Source: Rhodobiaceae bacterium (lineage in GTDB: Bacteria; Pseudomonadota; Alphaproteobacteria; Rhizobiales; Tepidamorphaceae). Taken from it: a DNA stretch of 64,000 nt. The notes beneath the pieces are model-generated. The model was not told where the DNA came from. It saw nothing but the letters and a program-made list of their open reading frames with translations, and made no database searches. Numbering within the stretch: position 1 is the stretch's first letter; the number at the start of each line of letters is the position of its first letter. Below are positions 1 through 8,108 of the stretch, one piece after another. The stretch spans positions 992,001-1,056,000 of the forward strand of contig JACKJR010000001.1 of the NCBI GenBank assembly GCA_020637855.1, given 5' to 3'. The position numbers and the translations under genes are program-made.

Positions 1-600
1 CTTGTCCGATCCGGCTTTTTCGATCTCGGCTTCAAGCGCGTTGGCTGCCCTCAGACCGTATTCGGCATCGCTCTCGCCTTCGTGGCGCTCACGGTAGGCA
101 TAGCATGGCGGGATGTGGCTGGTTTTGATCATCAGAGGCGCAAAGGGCTCGCGCCGCCACATATTGCCACCCGCTGCAAGCGCGCCCAGCGTGTTGCCGT
201 GATAGCTTTGCCGCCGCGCGATGATGTGGGTGCGGCTCGACTGACCGATCTCGATCGCATACTGGCGCGCAAGCTTGATCGCGGCCTCGATCGCTTCGGA
301 ACCGCCGGAGAGGAAATAGACCCGGTCGATGCCCTCGGGCGCGTGTTCGATCAGCATATCGGCGAGCTTTTCGGCAGGCTCGGAAGTGAAGAACCCGGTA
401 TGGGCGAAGGCAACCTTGTCGAGCTGTGCCTTGATCGCCTCGATCACGGTGTGGTCGGAATGCCCGAGACAGGATACAGCCGCTCCGCCGGAGCCATCGA
501 GATAACGTTTGCCGTGGTTGTCGATGATGTAGCAGCCGTCGCCGCGGACCGCGGTCGGCAGGCGGGACTTGGTATGGCGGGGAAAGACGTGGCTGGTCAT
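1..600 (-). CDS. Aminotransferase class III, N-terminal 200 residues (truncated by window edge)
   Basis: The ATG is at 598-600 and the frame runs off the window at base 1, so only the N-terminal 200 residues are present. The N-terminus (MTSHVFPRHTKSRLP), the YLDGSGGAAVSCLGH segment and the SGGSEAIEAAIKLARQY segment are typical of PLP-dependent class-III (omega) aminotransferases annotated as 'aspartate aminotransferase family protein'. The YHGNTLGALA segment corresponds to the cofactor-phosphate region. The Schiff-base lysine would lie beyond the window. Family members transfer amino groups between amines or beta-amino acids and a keto acid in the cytoplasm. The substrate cannot be told from this half. 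It is divergent from the tRNA gene. Confidence 0.9.
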   Translation of the reverse strand, partial: MTSHVFPRHTKSRLPTAVRGDGCYIIDNHGKRYLDGSGGAAVSCLGHSDHTVIEAIKAQLDKVAFAHTGFFTSEPAEKLADMLIEHAPEGIDRVYFLSGGSEAIEAAIKLARQYAIEIGQSSRTHIIARRQSYHGNTLGALAAGGNMWRREPFAPLMIKTSHIPPCYAYRERHEGESDAEYGLRAANALEAEIEKAGSDK

Positions 601-758
601 GGCCGGTTCCCTAAAGCGATTGCGTCAGGCCAAGTTTATGCCATCGCCGCGGCGCATCCAACGAAATCCCGCCTGCGAAATCCGCCATCAGGGCAGGGCA
701 GTTTGGATTTGATCCCGCGTCCGGCTCTGCTACTACTCCGCGTGAAAGCCATTGGTCA

Positions 759-835
759 GGCCCCGTAGCTCAGCAGGATAGAGCATCAGATTCCTAATCT
801 GAGGGTCACAGGTTCGAATCCTGTCGGGGTCACCA
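759..835 (+). tRNA. tRNA-Arg (anticodon CCT)
   Basis: A 77-nt cloverleaf can be drawn. The acceptor 5' strand GGCCCCG pairs with CGGGGTC (one G-U pair), followed by discriminator A and an encoded CCA. The D arm is in TAGCTCAGCAGGATAGAGC, the anticodon stem TCAGA/TCTGA encloses the loop TTCCTAA (anticodon CCT, reading AGG), and the T arm contains GGTTCGAATCC. Confidence 0.96.
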
Positions 836-976
836 GGCTTTTCAACAGGCAAAGCCCCGTTGCTCCGTGCCTGCGCTTCCCGGCAGCACCCGTCAGAAAC
901 CAGCGCCAAAATTGAGCCACACTATGGCCCTATCCGGATTGGCCGGGGGGCTATGGCACCAGTGGGGAGTACTGCC

Positions 977-2020
977 ATGGCCGGAGGTAAAGCCAACGTG
1001 CGTTCTGTTCCGACGGGGGAGTTGGAACAAGATTGCCCATCCGTATCACCTGCCTCGAATTCAACCGCATCACCTGAATCTGCCGAAGCCGATCGTGCCG
1101 GTTTCAACCGTCTGCGCGAAGCGATGGACAAGGTCGAGCGGCTCGAACAGGTGGGTTCTGAAAATGTAATGGAGAGCGGCGAATGGCCGGTGGATGCACC
1201 GCTTCCACCGTTCATGCAGGACGCGCTCTGCCCGCCATCCATCGAAATGTCTCTTGAAGAGGAACTGGCGGAGAGCCTTGCTGCCGGTTCAAACGATGCA
1301 CGGGAATTGCCTGCAACGCAGAAATCCGATCCCCTGCAACAGCTTCAGAAAGCTTGCAGTGACGCGGTGTGCCCCGCTGGAGACGGCGAGGTCCTCCAAA
1401 GCGCACAATCCGACGAGCGCGAAAAGCTGCCCGTCGTGCAGGAAGCCGGACCATCGAAACTGTCTCGCCACAAGACGGTGTACAGCCAGCACGCTTCCAC
1501 GTCGATCCTGTCCATTGTCGCCTGGGTCACGCTGCCTGCGGTTATCGCCGGCCCGCTCCTGATGGCCAAGCCGCAAGGGGCACAGCCGGCAACCCCGCAG
1601 GAGACGGTGGCCGAACAAGCGCAACCGTCAGCGATACTCGCCGCTGCACCGGACCAACCTCTGGAAACCGCCCTGCAGAGCGGTGAAGCTGTGCGACCGG
1701 CTTCCGCCGGGGCTGAAGCCGATGCGCTTCAGCCAAAGGATTCGGACGCGTCTTCGCAAGCCCTGTCGCCATCGCAAATGCGGAAGTCGGGCAGGCTGGA
1801 TGCAGAACAGCGCTCGAAACGGCGCGACCCCGTTCAGGTTGCATCCGCCATGAAAGCCATTCCGGCCCTTTCGGAGCTATCAACCGATCTGCGCGCTGAC
1901 CTGCAATCCCGCCTCGAAACCGGAGAATGCCTTTCCTCCGCATTACCTGCGGTGCTCGGCCAGGTGCCGGTTCTTGCCATGCGCGACATGATCCGATTGC
2001 TGGAAGGAGACTGCCAGTGA
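977..2020 (+). CDS. Hypothetical single-pass membrane protein, low-complexity (347 aa)
   Basis: No family is recognised. ATG 977 is preferred because GGGGAG lies 7 nt upstream; in-frame starts further upstream (from 860) lack a comparable site. The first ~190 residues are hydrophilic and rich in Ser, Ala and acidic residues. A single hydrophobic stretch (STSILSIVAWVTLPAVIAG, around residue 190) probably spans the membrane. A Pro/Ala/Gln-rich linker follows, then an ordered-looking C-terminal ~60 residues with a conserved-looking Cys (ETGECLSSALP). The stop codon overlaps the next ATG by one base (TGATG), so it should be translationally coupled to the TAXI-type protein. The layout fits an inner-membrane-anchored partner of that periplasmic protein (inference). 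Confidence 0.7.
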   Translation: MAGGKANVRSVPTGELEQDCPSVSPASNSTASPESAEADRAGFNRLREAMDKVERLEQVGSENVMESGEWPVDAPLPPFMQDALCPPSIEMSLEEELAESLAAGSNDARELPATQKSDPLQQLQKACSDAVCPAGDGEVLQSAQSDEREKLPVVQEAGPSKLSRHKTVYSQHASTSILSIVAWVTLPAVIAGPLLMAKPQGAQPATPQETVAEQAQPSAILAAAPDQPLETALQSGEAVRPASAGAEADALQPKDSDASSQALSPSQMRKSGRLDAEQRSKRRDPVQVASAMKAIPALSELSTDLRADLQSRLETGECLSSALPAVLGQVPVLAMRDMIRLLEGDCQ

Positions 2021-3069
2021 TGCGCTATGCTGCCTTTTTCCTTGCCATGCTCGCGCTATTTTCGCCGCAGCAGGCAATCTCGCAGTCCGCCGAAACAAAC
2101 ATCATGACCGGCGGACCAAAGGGAACCTACATCAAGATCGGGCGCGACCTTGCCGCGCTTGGTGCTGAGTGCGGACGCAACCTGATCGTGCAGGAAAGCG
2201 CCGGGTCACTTGAAAATCTGGTTGCGGTCAAAAAACGGACCTTCACCCAGTTCGGCATCGTCCAGTCGGATGTGCTCGAATATGTGCGTACCTACGCGAA
2301 TTCCGATCCCGATCTTGCCCGCGCCATCGTTGGTGTCCGCAGCATGTTCCCCCTCTATAACGAGGAGGTCCATGTTCTGGCGAAATGGGACATTGCGACC
2401 CTTGGCGGGCTTGCCAGGCGCAAGGTGGCGGTCGGGGTCGCCGACAGCGGGACCTATCTGACCGCGACCCTGATCCTCGACATTCTCCAGGTGCCGGAAG
2501 TCGAAAAAGTCCTGGTTGGCGCGGTCGATGCGCTCGAAATGCTCAAGCGCGGCGAGATCGACGCCATGTTCTACGTTACCGGGGCGCCCGCGAGCCTGTT
2601 CTCCGATCCGGAAATTGACGGTTCGCGTTTCCATCTCCTGCCGATCAATGAAAAGCCGCTCCTGGCCACCTACAACGCGGCGGAAATCGCAGGCGGTGTA
2701 TATCCGTTCCAGCCCGATTCCGTTGGCGTTGTCGCGGTCAAGGCGGTGCTGATGACCTTCGACTACCGCAAGGACAAGAACGACTATCACCGCGCCAACT
2801 GCAAGGCTGTGTCGGACTTCGCCAACATTCTCGTCAGCAATCTCGACCGGCTGCGAGAGAGCGGGCATCCGAAGTGGAAGAACGTGGATTTGACAGCGCT
2901 GCCGCCGGGCTGGCGTGTCGGTGATTGCGTGAAGGAAGGACTGCAGCCCGGTTACGAGCTGGCATGCCGTCGCGACGCCAGCACGCTGACTGCGGCGGCC
3001 CCTGCCAGCGAGCCGGTTGACCAGGAATACCTGAACCTACTCAAGCAACGGCTCGGTGACGGCGGCTGA
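2020..3069 (+). CDS. TAXI-family (TRAP-type) periplasmic solute-binding protein
   Basis: The 349-residue protein has a signal peptide (MRYAAFFLAMLALFSPQQAISQ). Next comes TNIMTGGPKGTYIKIGRDLA, the signature start of the TAXI subfamily of TRAP-transporter binding proteins, and later GVADSGTYLTATLIL and GEIDAMFYVTGAP, both typical ligand-domain segments. No DctQ/DctM membrane subunit is nearby, so the protein may act as a sensor or partner domain rather than as a transport component. AAGGAG lies upstream of ATG 2020. It overlaps the upstream membrane-protein gene by one base and is followed 134 bp later by an adenylate cyclase. A sensory role feeding the cyclase is inference. The family call itself is solid. 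Confidence 0.85.
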   Translation: MRYAAFFLAMLALFSPQQAISQSAETNIMTGGPKGTYIKIGRDLAALGAECGRNLIVQESAGSLENLVAVKKRTFTQFGIVQSDVLEYVRTYANSDPDLARAIVGVRSMFPLYNEEVHVLAKWDIATLGGLARRKVAVGVADSGTYLTATLILDILQVPEVEKVLVGAVDALEMLKRGEIDAMFYVTGAPASLFSDPEIDGSRFHLLPINEKPLLATYNAAEIAGGVYPFQPDSVGVVAVKAVLMTFDYRKDKNDYHRANCKAVSDFANILVSNLDRLRESGHPKWKNVDLTALPPGWRVGDCVKEGLQPGYELACRRDASTLTAAAPASEPVDQEYLNLLKQRLGDGG

Positions 3070-3203
3070 AACCCGGCCGCCGCCTGTCCGGCATGCTCTT
3101 GCGTTTACTGCACGAAGCAATTGCGCCTTGAGCAGCATACATCCCGCCAGTAGCTTCGGGGTATGCAGCATGGCGCAATACAGGGCCGGATCGGCGGCCC
3201 CCG

Positions 3204-4781
3204 ATGACGGTCGTTTCCGCCGGACCGGATGTGAAGGCGCAAGGTCCAGGCAACCTGGGCCTTGTGCGCCGGGTTGTCTTGACCTTTCTCGCCTCGGTCC
3301 TGACCCAACTGACGGGCAGCGCCTTCAACATCTGGTACAACCTGACCCAGATCCGCCCGCTGCTGACGCAAGGCCAGGCCGCGCGGTTCGAAACGGCGGT
3401 GAACCTGTTCAACATCGCGATTTACCCGCTCGCGCTGCTGCTGTCTTTTCTGGTCATCTGGTCTTTGGTGAAGGCTGTGCGCTCGCACGCCAGACAGAGC
3501 GATCCGGACATGTGGCACAAGGCACAACGGCGTGCCGTCAACCTGCCATGGCTGATCCTTGCGATTGCCGGTCCGGCCTGGCTGCTGACCATTCCCGCAT
3601 TGCTGTTCGCGCTCTACACTCATCCCGAACCGCTCGACCCAAGGGTACCGTTTCAGCTCGTGGTGTCGGTGGTGGTGTCCGCAGCAATCGCACTGACCCA
3701 TCTGTTCTTTGTGATCGAGCTGGTTGGCCAGCGGCTCTGGTTTCCGGTTTTCTTCGACAATGAACAGCCCTCGAGCGTATCGGGAACGCTACCGTTGACC
3801 CTGCCGCGGCGCGGCATCTTCTTTGCCGTGTCGGCCGTGGCCTGTCCAATCATATCCCTGCTCCTGATTGCCGCGCCGAGCGAGATGTTTTCGCTCAAGA
3901 GCGCGGCATTTCCGCTCATGGTTGGAACTCTGGGCATCGCTTTCGGAATGCTTTCTGCCTGGATGCTTGGCCGCATCATCGGGGAGCCGATCGCGCGGCT
4001 GCGCGCGTCAGCAGAACGCGTCGAGGCGGGAGACCTCGGGCCGGACACGGAAATCGATCTCTTGCGGGCCGATGAATTCGGTCACCTGATCGGCGGCTTC
4101 AACCGCATGGTGGCCGGACTTCGCGAGAAGCAGCATGTGGAAGAGGTTCTCGGAAGGCACGTTGACCAGACCGTCGCCAGGATACTGCTCAACGAGCCGG
4201 AGACGCTTGGCGGCACCGAGCGCGAGATTTCGGTGATGTTCACTGACATACGCGGGTTCACGACGCGCTGCGGCACGTGTCCGCCCAATGAGGTGGTGGA
4301 CATGCTCAATCTTTTCCATGGCGTGATGGTGCCGCTGATCGAAGCGGAAAACGGCATCATCAACGAGTTTACCGGCGATGGGTTCATGGCGATCTTCGGC
4401 GCTACGGGAACCGGTGTGCCCCATGCCGACAATGCGGTTGCCGCGGGTAAGGCCATGTTGGCGTCACTGCCCAGACTGAACCGGCAACTGGAAGACCGTG
4501 GACTGGAACCGATTGCGATCGGTGTCGGCATCAATACAGGCCCGGCAATTGTCGGCGCCATTGGCGCGCCGCGGCGCTCCAGCTTTTCCGCCGTCGGCAA
4601 CATGGTGCCGGTTGCAGCCCGCATCGAGGGACTGACCAAGGAAGCAGGGCACCGGATGCTGTTTTCCGACACGACAATGGCGGCGCTGACCGACCCACCG
4701 GCGGTCATTTCGCTTGATCCTCGGCCAATCCGGGGGCGCGACGAGCCGGTACGGCTCTACGCACTCGTCAGCGCAGACTGA
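3204..4781 (+). CDS. Membrane HAMP-adenylate/guanylate cyclase with altered catalytic residues
   Basis: The 525-residue protein has about six hydrophobic segments (roughly 22-46, 68-90, 113-138, 150-172, 203-223, 234-256), a HAMP-like linker (~257-310) and a class-III nucleotide cyclase domain (~335-495). The two metal-binding aspartates are present (D348 in FTDIRGF; D392 in FTGDGF). The position normally held by the purine-selecting Lys is Glu388 (INEFTGD), and the transition-state Asn of the usual V-N-x-A-A-R motif is Pro469 (VPVAARIE); Arg473 is kept. Activity may be weak, altered or absent. No clear ribosome-binding site precedes ATG 3204, so the start is uncertain. It lies 69 bp upstream of two leader-peptide genes on the same strand. 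Confidence 0.88.
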   Translation: MTVVSAGPDVKAQGPGNLGLVRRVVLTFLASVLTQLTGSAFNIWYNLTQIRPLLTQGQAARFETAVNLFNIAIYPLALLLSFLVIWSLVKAVRSHARQSDPDMWHKAQRRAVNLPWLILAIAGPAWLLTIPALLFALYTHPEPLDPRVPFQLVVSVVVSAAIALTHLFFVIELVGQRLWFPVFFDNEQPSSVSGTLPLTLPRRGIFFAVSAVACPIISLLLIAAPSEMFSLKSAAFPLMVGTLGIAFGMLSAWMLGRIIGEPIARLRASAERVEAGDLGPDTEIDLLRADEFGHLIGGFNRMVAGLREKQHVEEVLGRHVDQTVARILLNEPETLGGTEREISVMFTDIRGFTTRCGTCPPNEVVDMLNLFHGVMVPLIEAENGIINEFTGDGFMAIFGATGTGVPHADNAVAAGKAMLASLPRLNRQLEDRGLEPIAIGVGINTGPAIVGAIGAPRRSSFSAVGNMVPVAARIEGLTKEAGHRMLFSDTTMAALTDPPAVISLDPRPIRGRDEPVRLYALVSAD

Positions 4782-4850
4782 GTGCAGTTTCCCTTGCGGA
4801 AACCGTGGTCCGTCCCCATGTCGGTAAGACCAGAGGGAAAGGAAAACGAA

Positions 4851-5051
4851 ATGTCCGGCAAAAACAAAACAAGCAAATTGAGCGAAGCCGAGTTAGCCAA
4901 AGTGTCCGGCGGCAGCAAGTCCATTGAGGACGTCACCACCATGGACCTCGGCAGTGGCCGGATCACCAAGAAGCCAGCAGACGACAAAGTATCGGAAGCA
5001 AGTCTCGGCAGCGGCCGCATCGTTGCCCAACAAGGCGACGGCGGCATCTGA
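4851..5051 (+). CDS. Double-glycine leader peptide with two LGSGRI repeats (precursor A1)
   Basis: This 66-residue peptide follows an excellent ribosome-binding site (GGGAAAGGAAAA), which selects this ATG over an upstream in-frame one. Residues ~10-21 (KLSEAELAKVSGG) form a double-glycine export leader of the type cut by C39 peptidases. The remaining ~45 residues are polar and contain DLGSGRITKK and SLGSGRIVAQ, i.e. the hexapeptide LGSGRI twice, and end in GDGGI. No Cys is present. The neighbour A2 has the same layout, pointing to tandem duplication. Processing and export by the transporter encoded at 8109-11553 is the obvious inference. The function of the mature peptide is unknown. Confidence 0.85.
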   Translation: MSGKNKTSKLSEAELAKVSGGSKSIEDVTTMDLGSGRITKKPADDKVSEASLGSGRIVAQQGDGGI

Positions 5052-5076
5052 ACGGCAGACTTGCGAAGGAAACGGA

Positions 5077-5286
5077 ATGTCCAGCAAGAAAAACGTATCC
5101 GGCCTGACCGAAGCTGAACTGGCCAAAGTTTCCGGTGGTGCTAAATCCCCGGCGCCTTCCAAGGTATCGGAAGTCGGCCTGGGCAGCGGCAGGATCACCA
5201 AAGAAGCTGATGAGGTCGACAACGTGACGACGACAAGTCTTGGTAGCGGTCGTATCGTCGCAGACGCAGGTGACGGCAGCATCTGA
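5077..5286 (+). CDS. Double-glycine leader peptide with two LGSGRI repeats (precursor A2)
   Basis: The 69-residue peptide is preceded by GAAGGAAACGGA. The leader GLTEAELAKVSGG matches A1 almost exactly. The post-GG region again holds two copies of the repeat (GLGSGRITKE and SLGSGRIVAD) and ends in GDGSI. The spacer between repeats is longer and acidic (EADEVDNVTTT). It starts 25 bp after A1, probably on the same mRNA, and converges with the cNMP-binding gene only 9 bp away. If the repeats are matured units, each precursor could yield two related products; if not, they may be a tandem binding motif. No modification enzyme is visible nearby. Confidence 0.85.
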   Translation: MSSKKNVSGLTEAELAKVSGGAKSPAPSKVSEVGLGSGRITKEADEVDNVTTTSLGSGRIVADAGDGSI

Positions 5287-5295
5287 GCGGCAGGC

Positions 5296-5838
5296 TCAGG
5301 CCTCCCTTCCGCTGAGCAGGGCCAGCAGCCGACGCATCCGGTCGCCCGCGATGTGAACATTGTCGAGAATGGCTTCATCGAGCTCGTTCTCATTGACGAA
5401 AGCGGCCTGTTCGGCGCGCGTATCCCCATATCCCAGCCGCAATACGTGCTCACGCACGCGGTCCGACAGGAAGACCGCCAGTGCCTTGTAGAACCGCGCC
5501 GCAAACGCGGTATCGCTTTCCAGCCGCTCGCGGATAAGCTTCTGAGGGATGGCAAGAACCTCGGCGTCCTCAAGACCCTTGACCGAAGCAGATGGTGCCT
5601 GCCGCGATACCAGCGACATCTCGCCCACGACATCGCCGGTGCCCATCTTCGCGACCTGCTTGTTGCCGGCCACATACACCCCGACCTCGCCATTGGTGAC
5701 GATGTAGAGCGTGTCCACCTCGACGCCTTCGGTGATCATCGTCTCGCCGTTCCTGACGGCGCGATGCGTGCCGTTATCGACGAACCAGCGCACGTCGCTG
5801 TCGTCGAGTTCGGCTAGGATATACAGGGCCCGGCGCAT
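5296..5838 (-). CDS. Cyclic-nucleotide-binding-domain protein of the peptide-export operon
   Basis: The start at 5838 (MRRALYILAELDD) is chosen for its GGAAGG site; the in-frame extension upstream would reach into the preceding ABC gene. Residues ~25-105 form a CNB/CRP-type beta-roll (GETMITEG, LYIVTNGEVGVYV, GDVVGEMSLV). The C-terminal ~75 residues are helical without a recognisable DNA-binding helix-turn-helix, so a role at the transporter rather than at promoters is likely. Glu73 of the phosphate-binding cassette is kept, but the usual phosphate-binding Arg position appears to be Pro82 (QAPSASV). Proteins of this kind accompany NHLM-type bacteriocin exporters. It is the last gene of the operon, 28 bp after the second ABC gene. 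Confidence 0.85.
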   Translation of the reverse strand: MRRALYILAELDDSDVRWFVDNGTHRAVRNGETMITEGVEVDTLYIVTNGEVGVYVAGNKQVAKMGTGDVVGEMSLVSRQAPSASVKGLEDAEVLAIPQKLIRERLESDTAFAARFYKALAVFLSDRVREHVLRLGYGDTRAEQAAFVNENELDEAILDNVHIAGDRMRRLLALLSGREA

Positions 5839-5866
5839 GGTGGGGTTTCCTTCCTGCGTCTCGTCT

Positions 5867-8104
5867 TCAGTCGAGCTGCTTGGCGACAAGGGCCGCGAAG
5901 GCACCCTTGCGTTTGATGAGTTGGGCATAGGTGCCGCTTTCGGTGATCGTGCCTTTCTCGATCAGGCAGATCCGGTCGGCGTTGCGGATCGTCGAAAGCC
6001 GGTGCGCCACGACGATCCGGGTAATGGACAGTTTTTCGAGGCTTTCGGTGACGATCGCCTGTGTGCGGTTGTCGAGCGCGCTGGTGGCTTCATCGAAGAT
6101 GATGATGCGCGGCTTGCCGAGTAGTGCGCGCGCGATCAGTAGCCGCTGGCGCTGCCCGCCCGACAGGCTGGAACCGCCCTCGGTAAGCGGCGTGTGCAGC
6201 CCCATGGGCAATTGTTCAAGATCGCGCTCAAGCCCTGCATCGATGCAGGCCTGCATGCAGTCTTCCAGCGTCGCGGGCATCGCGCCACGGACATTCTCGA
6301 GGATGGAGCCTGCGTAAACACGTCCGTTCTGGGTCACGACACCGATCTGTCGGCGCACAAGCGTGGGGTCGAGGCTGGCAATGTCCTGGCCATCGAACAT
6401 GATCGTTCCGGAATCGGGTTTCTCAAGCCCCAGCAGCAGACGCACAAGGGTCGACTTGCCGGAGCCGGATGACCCGACGATGGCAACATGCTCGCCGGCT
6501 GCAACCGAAAGCGTCACATCGTGCAGAACGGGCGCGGATTCCTGATACCCGAAACTGACGTTGAAAACCTCGATGGCGCCCGAAAGCACTCCCGGATCGG
6601 CAGCGTCGGCCTTGGTTTCCGGTTCCGCTTCCAGCACCGGCAGAGCCCGCCGCCAGTCCGGAAGCGCGTCGACGAGTGCGAGAATGGCGCTGCCAAGGCC
6701 GCCGACACCGGCCTGCAGCCCGCCGAATGCAGACAGGAAGGCAATGAACGTGCCGGCAGTGAAATCAGTCCCGACCAGCCAGCCGGCGGAGGCATAAATG
6801 GTCGCAAGCGACAGCATCGAGAAGCCGGGCATGAAGGCGGATGCATGGCTGCCGATCCGTTGCGCCGCGATGATCGTCTCGCGCTCGTCGGCATAGTGGT
6901 CGGCCCAGCGCGAGAACGCGCGAAGCTCGGCGCCTGCAATGCGCAGCTTGACGATGCCGTCCAGCAATTCGAACACGAAGCCGGACAGGCGGCCCGCGTA
7001 TTCAACCTGTTTGCGGTAGTGCCGCAGCTGCAGCAGGGCTACCCCGAAATTTATCGCAACGATCAGGAGTGCGAGAACGAGGCAGACAAGCGCAAGCTTC
7101 ACATCGTAGGTAATCAGCAGGCCGAAATAGAATACCGAGAAGGCCGCGGTTATGGTCGATGTCAGAACCACTGTGATGAGAACGCGGCGCATCGCCTCGA
7201 TGCCCGAGATGCGTTGGCGAAGCTCGCCCGACGTGTAGCTGCGGAAGAAGGAGGCCGGCAGCTTCAGCACACGGTCCCAGACTGCCGCCCGCAGCACGAG
7301 GGAAGACCGCCCGTTGATACGCAGGAGCGCGGTTTCCCTCGCGACGCCGAAAATGAGCACGACCGCCGTTGCCACCAGCAGGGCTGCCGCTGCCTCAACC
7401 AGCAAGAACCGCTCTCCCGACGGGATAATGCGGTCGACTATGATCCCGGTGACGATCGGGATTTGCGCGCCAACGAGCCCCGCCACCAAACCCGCAAGGC
7501 CGACCATCTGAAGATCGCGCCTTAGAACCGGCAGGAGCATGCGCAGGAGCGTTGTCGCGCCCGTGACCTCGCGCGGCAGCGGCAGGTAAACCATCCAGGC
7601 ATATACCGACAGCGTTTCCGCGCAGGCGTCATCGACGATGCGTTCCGTACCCAGTGCCGGATCGTGCAGGACATATCCGCCACGCGGGCGTTTTAGCAGT
7701 GCGACGGCGCGGGGCTCGCCGTCACCGTCATCTTCTTTCTGCACAAAGCCGACGAAATCGCCGTGGTCGCCGAGCCACCATTTCGGCGGCAGGACGAGCC
7801 GTCTTTTGCGCGCACCGAGGAGATGGGCGGCGGAAGAAATATCCTCACAACGTGAGAGGCGCTCAAGGTCTACCTTCTCGCGGCGTGCATCGAAGCCGGA
7901 GCGTTCGAGTACAGACAGCACGGCCAATGCCGCAGGCGGGGCGGCCGTAACACGGCCCGCACGGGATTCAACGACATTGGCAAGGCGGCGCATGCTCTTG
8001 CCGAGGCTTTCTTGTGTCGCGGCGGCTGAGTGCTTCAGTTGCGCAATCAGCGATGCGCCATCTGCTTCGAGTGCCACCCGGCCGGTTTTTGCATTGCGCG
8101 CCAT
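5867..8104 (-). CDS. ABC transporter, membrane + ATPase, with degenerate N-terminal domain (NHLM ABC2-like)
   Basis: The 745-residue protein has three parts. The N-terminal ~180 residues contain a peptidase-like remnant (segment GGYVLHDPALGTERIV) without a C39 catalytic Cys motif. An exporter-type membrane domain follows at ~185-480. The ABC ATPase at ~505-740 has Walker A GSSGSGKST, signature SLSGGQRQR, Walker B IIIFDEATSALD and switch AHRLST. The pairing of a peptidase-bearing ABC protein with one lacking an active peptidase is the hallmark of NHLM-type bacteriocin export operons. It begins 4 bp after the upstream ABC gene. The two may form a heterodimer in the inner membrane (inference). 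Confidence 0.9.
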   Translation of the reverse strand: MARNAKTGRVALEADGASLIAQLKHSAAATQESLGKSMRRLANVVESRAGRVTAAPPAALAVLSVLERSGFDARREKVDLERLSRCEDISSAAHLLGARKRRLVLPPKWWLGDHGDFVGFVQKEDDGDGEPRAVALLKRPRGGYVLHDPALGTERIVDDACAETLSVYAWMVYLPLPREVTGATTLLRMLLPVLRRDLQMVGLAGLVAGLVGAQIPIVTGIIVDRIIPSGERFLLVEAAAALLVATAVVLIFGVARETALLRINGRSSLVLRAAVWDRVLKLPASFFRSYTSGELRQRISGIEAMRRVLITVVLTSTITAAFSVFYFGLLITYDVKLALVCLVLALLIVAINFGVALLQLRHYRKQVEYAGRLSGFVFELLDGIVKLRIAGAELRAFSRWADHYADERETIIAAQRIGSHASAFMPGFSMLSLATIYASAGWLVGTDFTAGTFIAFLSAFGGLQAGVGGLGSAILALVDALPDWRRALPVLEAEPETKADAADPGVLSGAIEVFNVSFGYQESAPVLHDVTLSVAAGEHVAIVGSSGSGKSTLVRLLLGLEKPDSGTIMFDGQDIASLDPTLVRRQIGVVTQNGRVYAGSILENVRGAMPATLEDCMQACIDAGLERDLEQLPMGLHTPLTEGGSSLSGGQRQRLLIARALLGKPRIIIFDEATSALDNRTQAIVTESLEKLSITRIVVAHRLSTIRNADRICLIEKGTITESGTYAQLIKRKGAFAALVAKQLD

Positions 8105-8108
8105 GGCA

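Noticed and set aside
759..835. tRNA-Arg as integration site for the peptide locus
   Set aside because: The locus starts right after the tRNA, but I found no second copy of the tRNA 3' end in the window and no integrase gene, so an island boundary is not supported.
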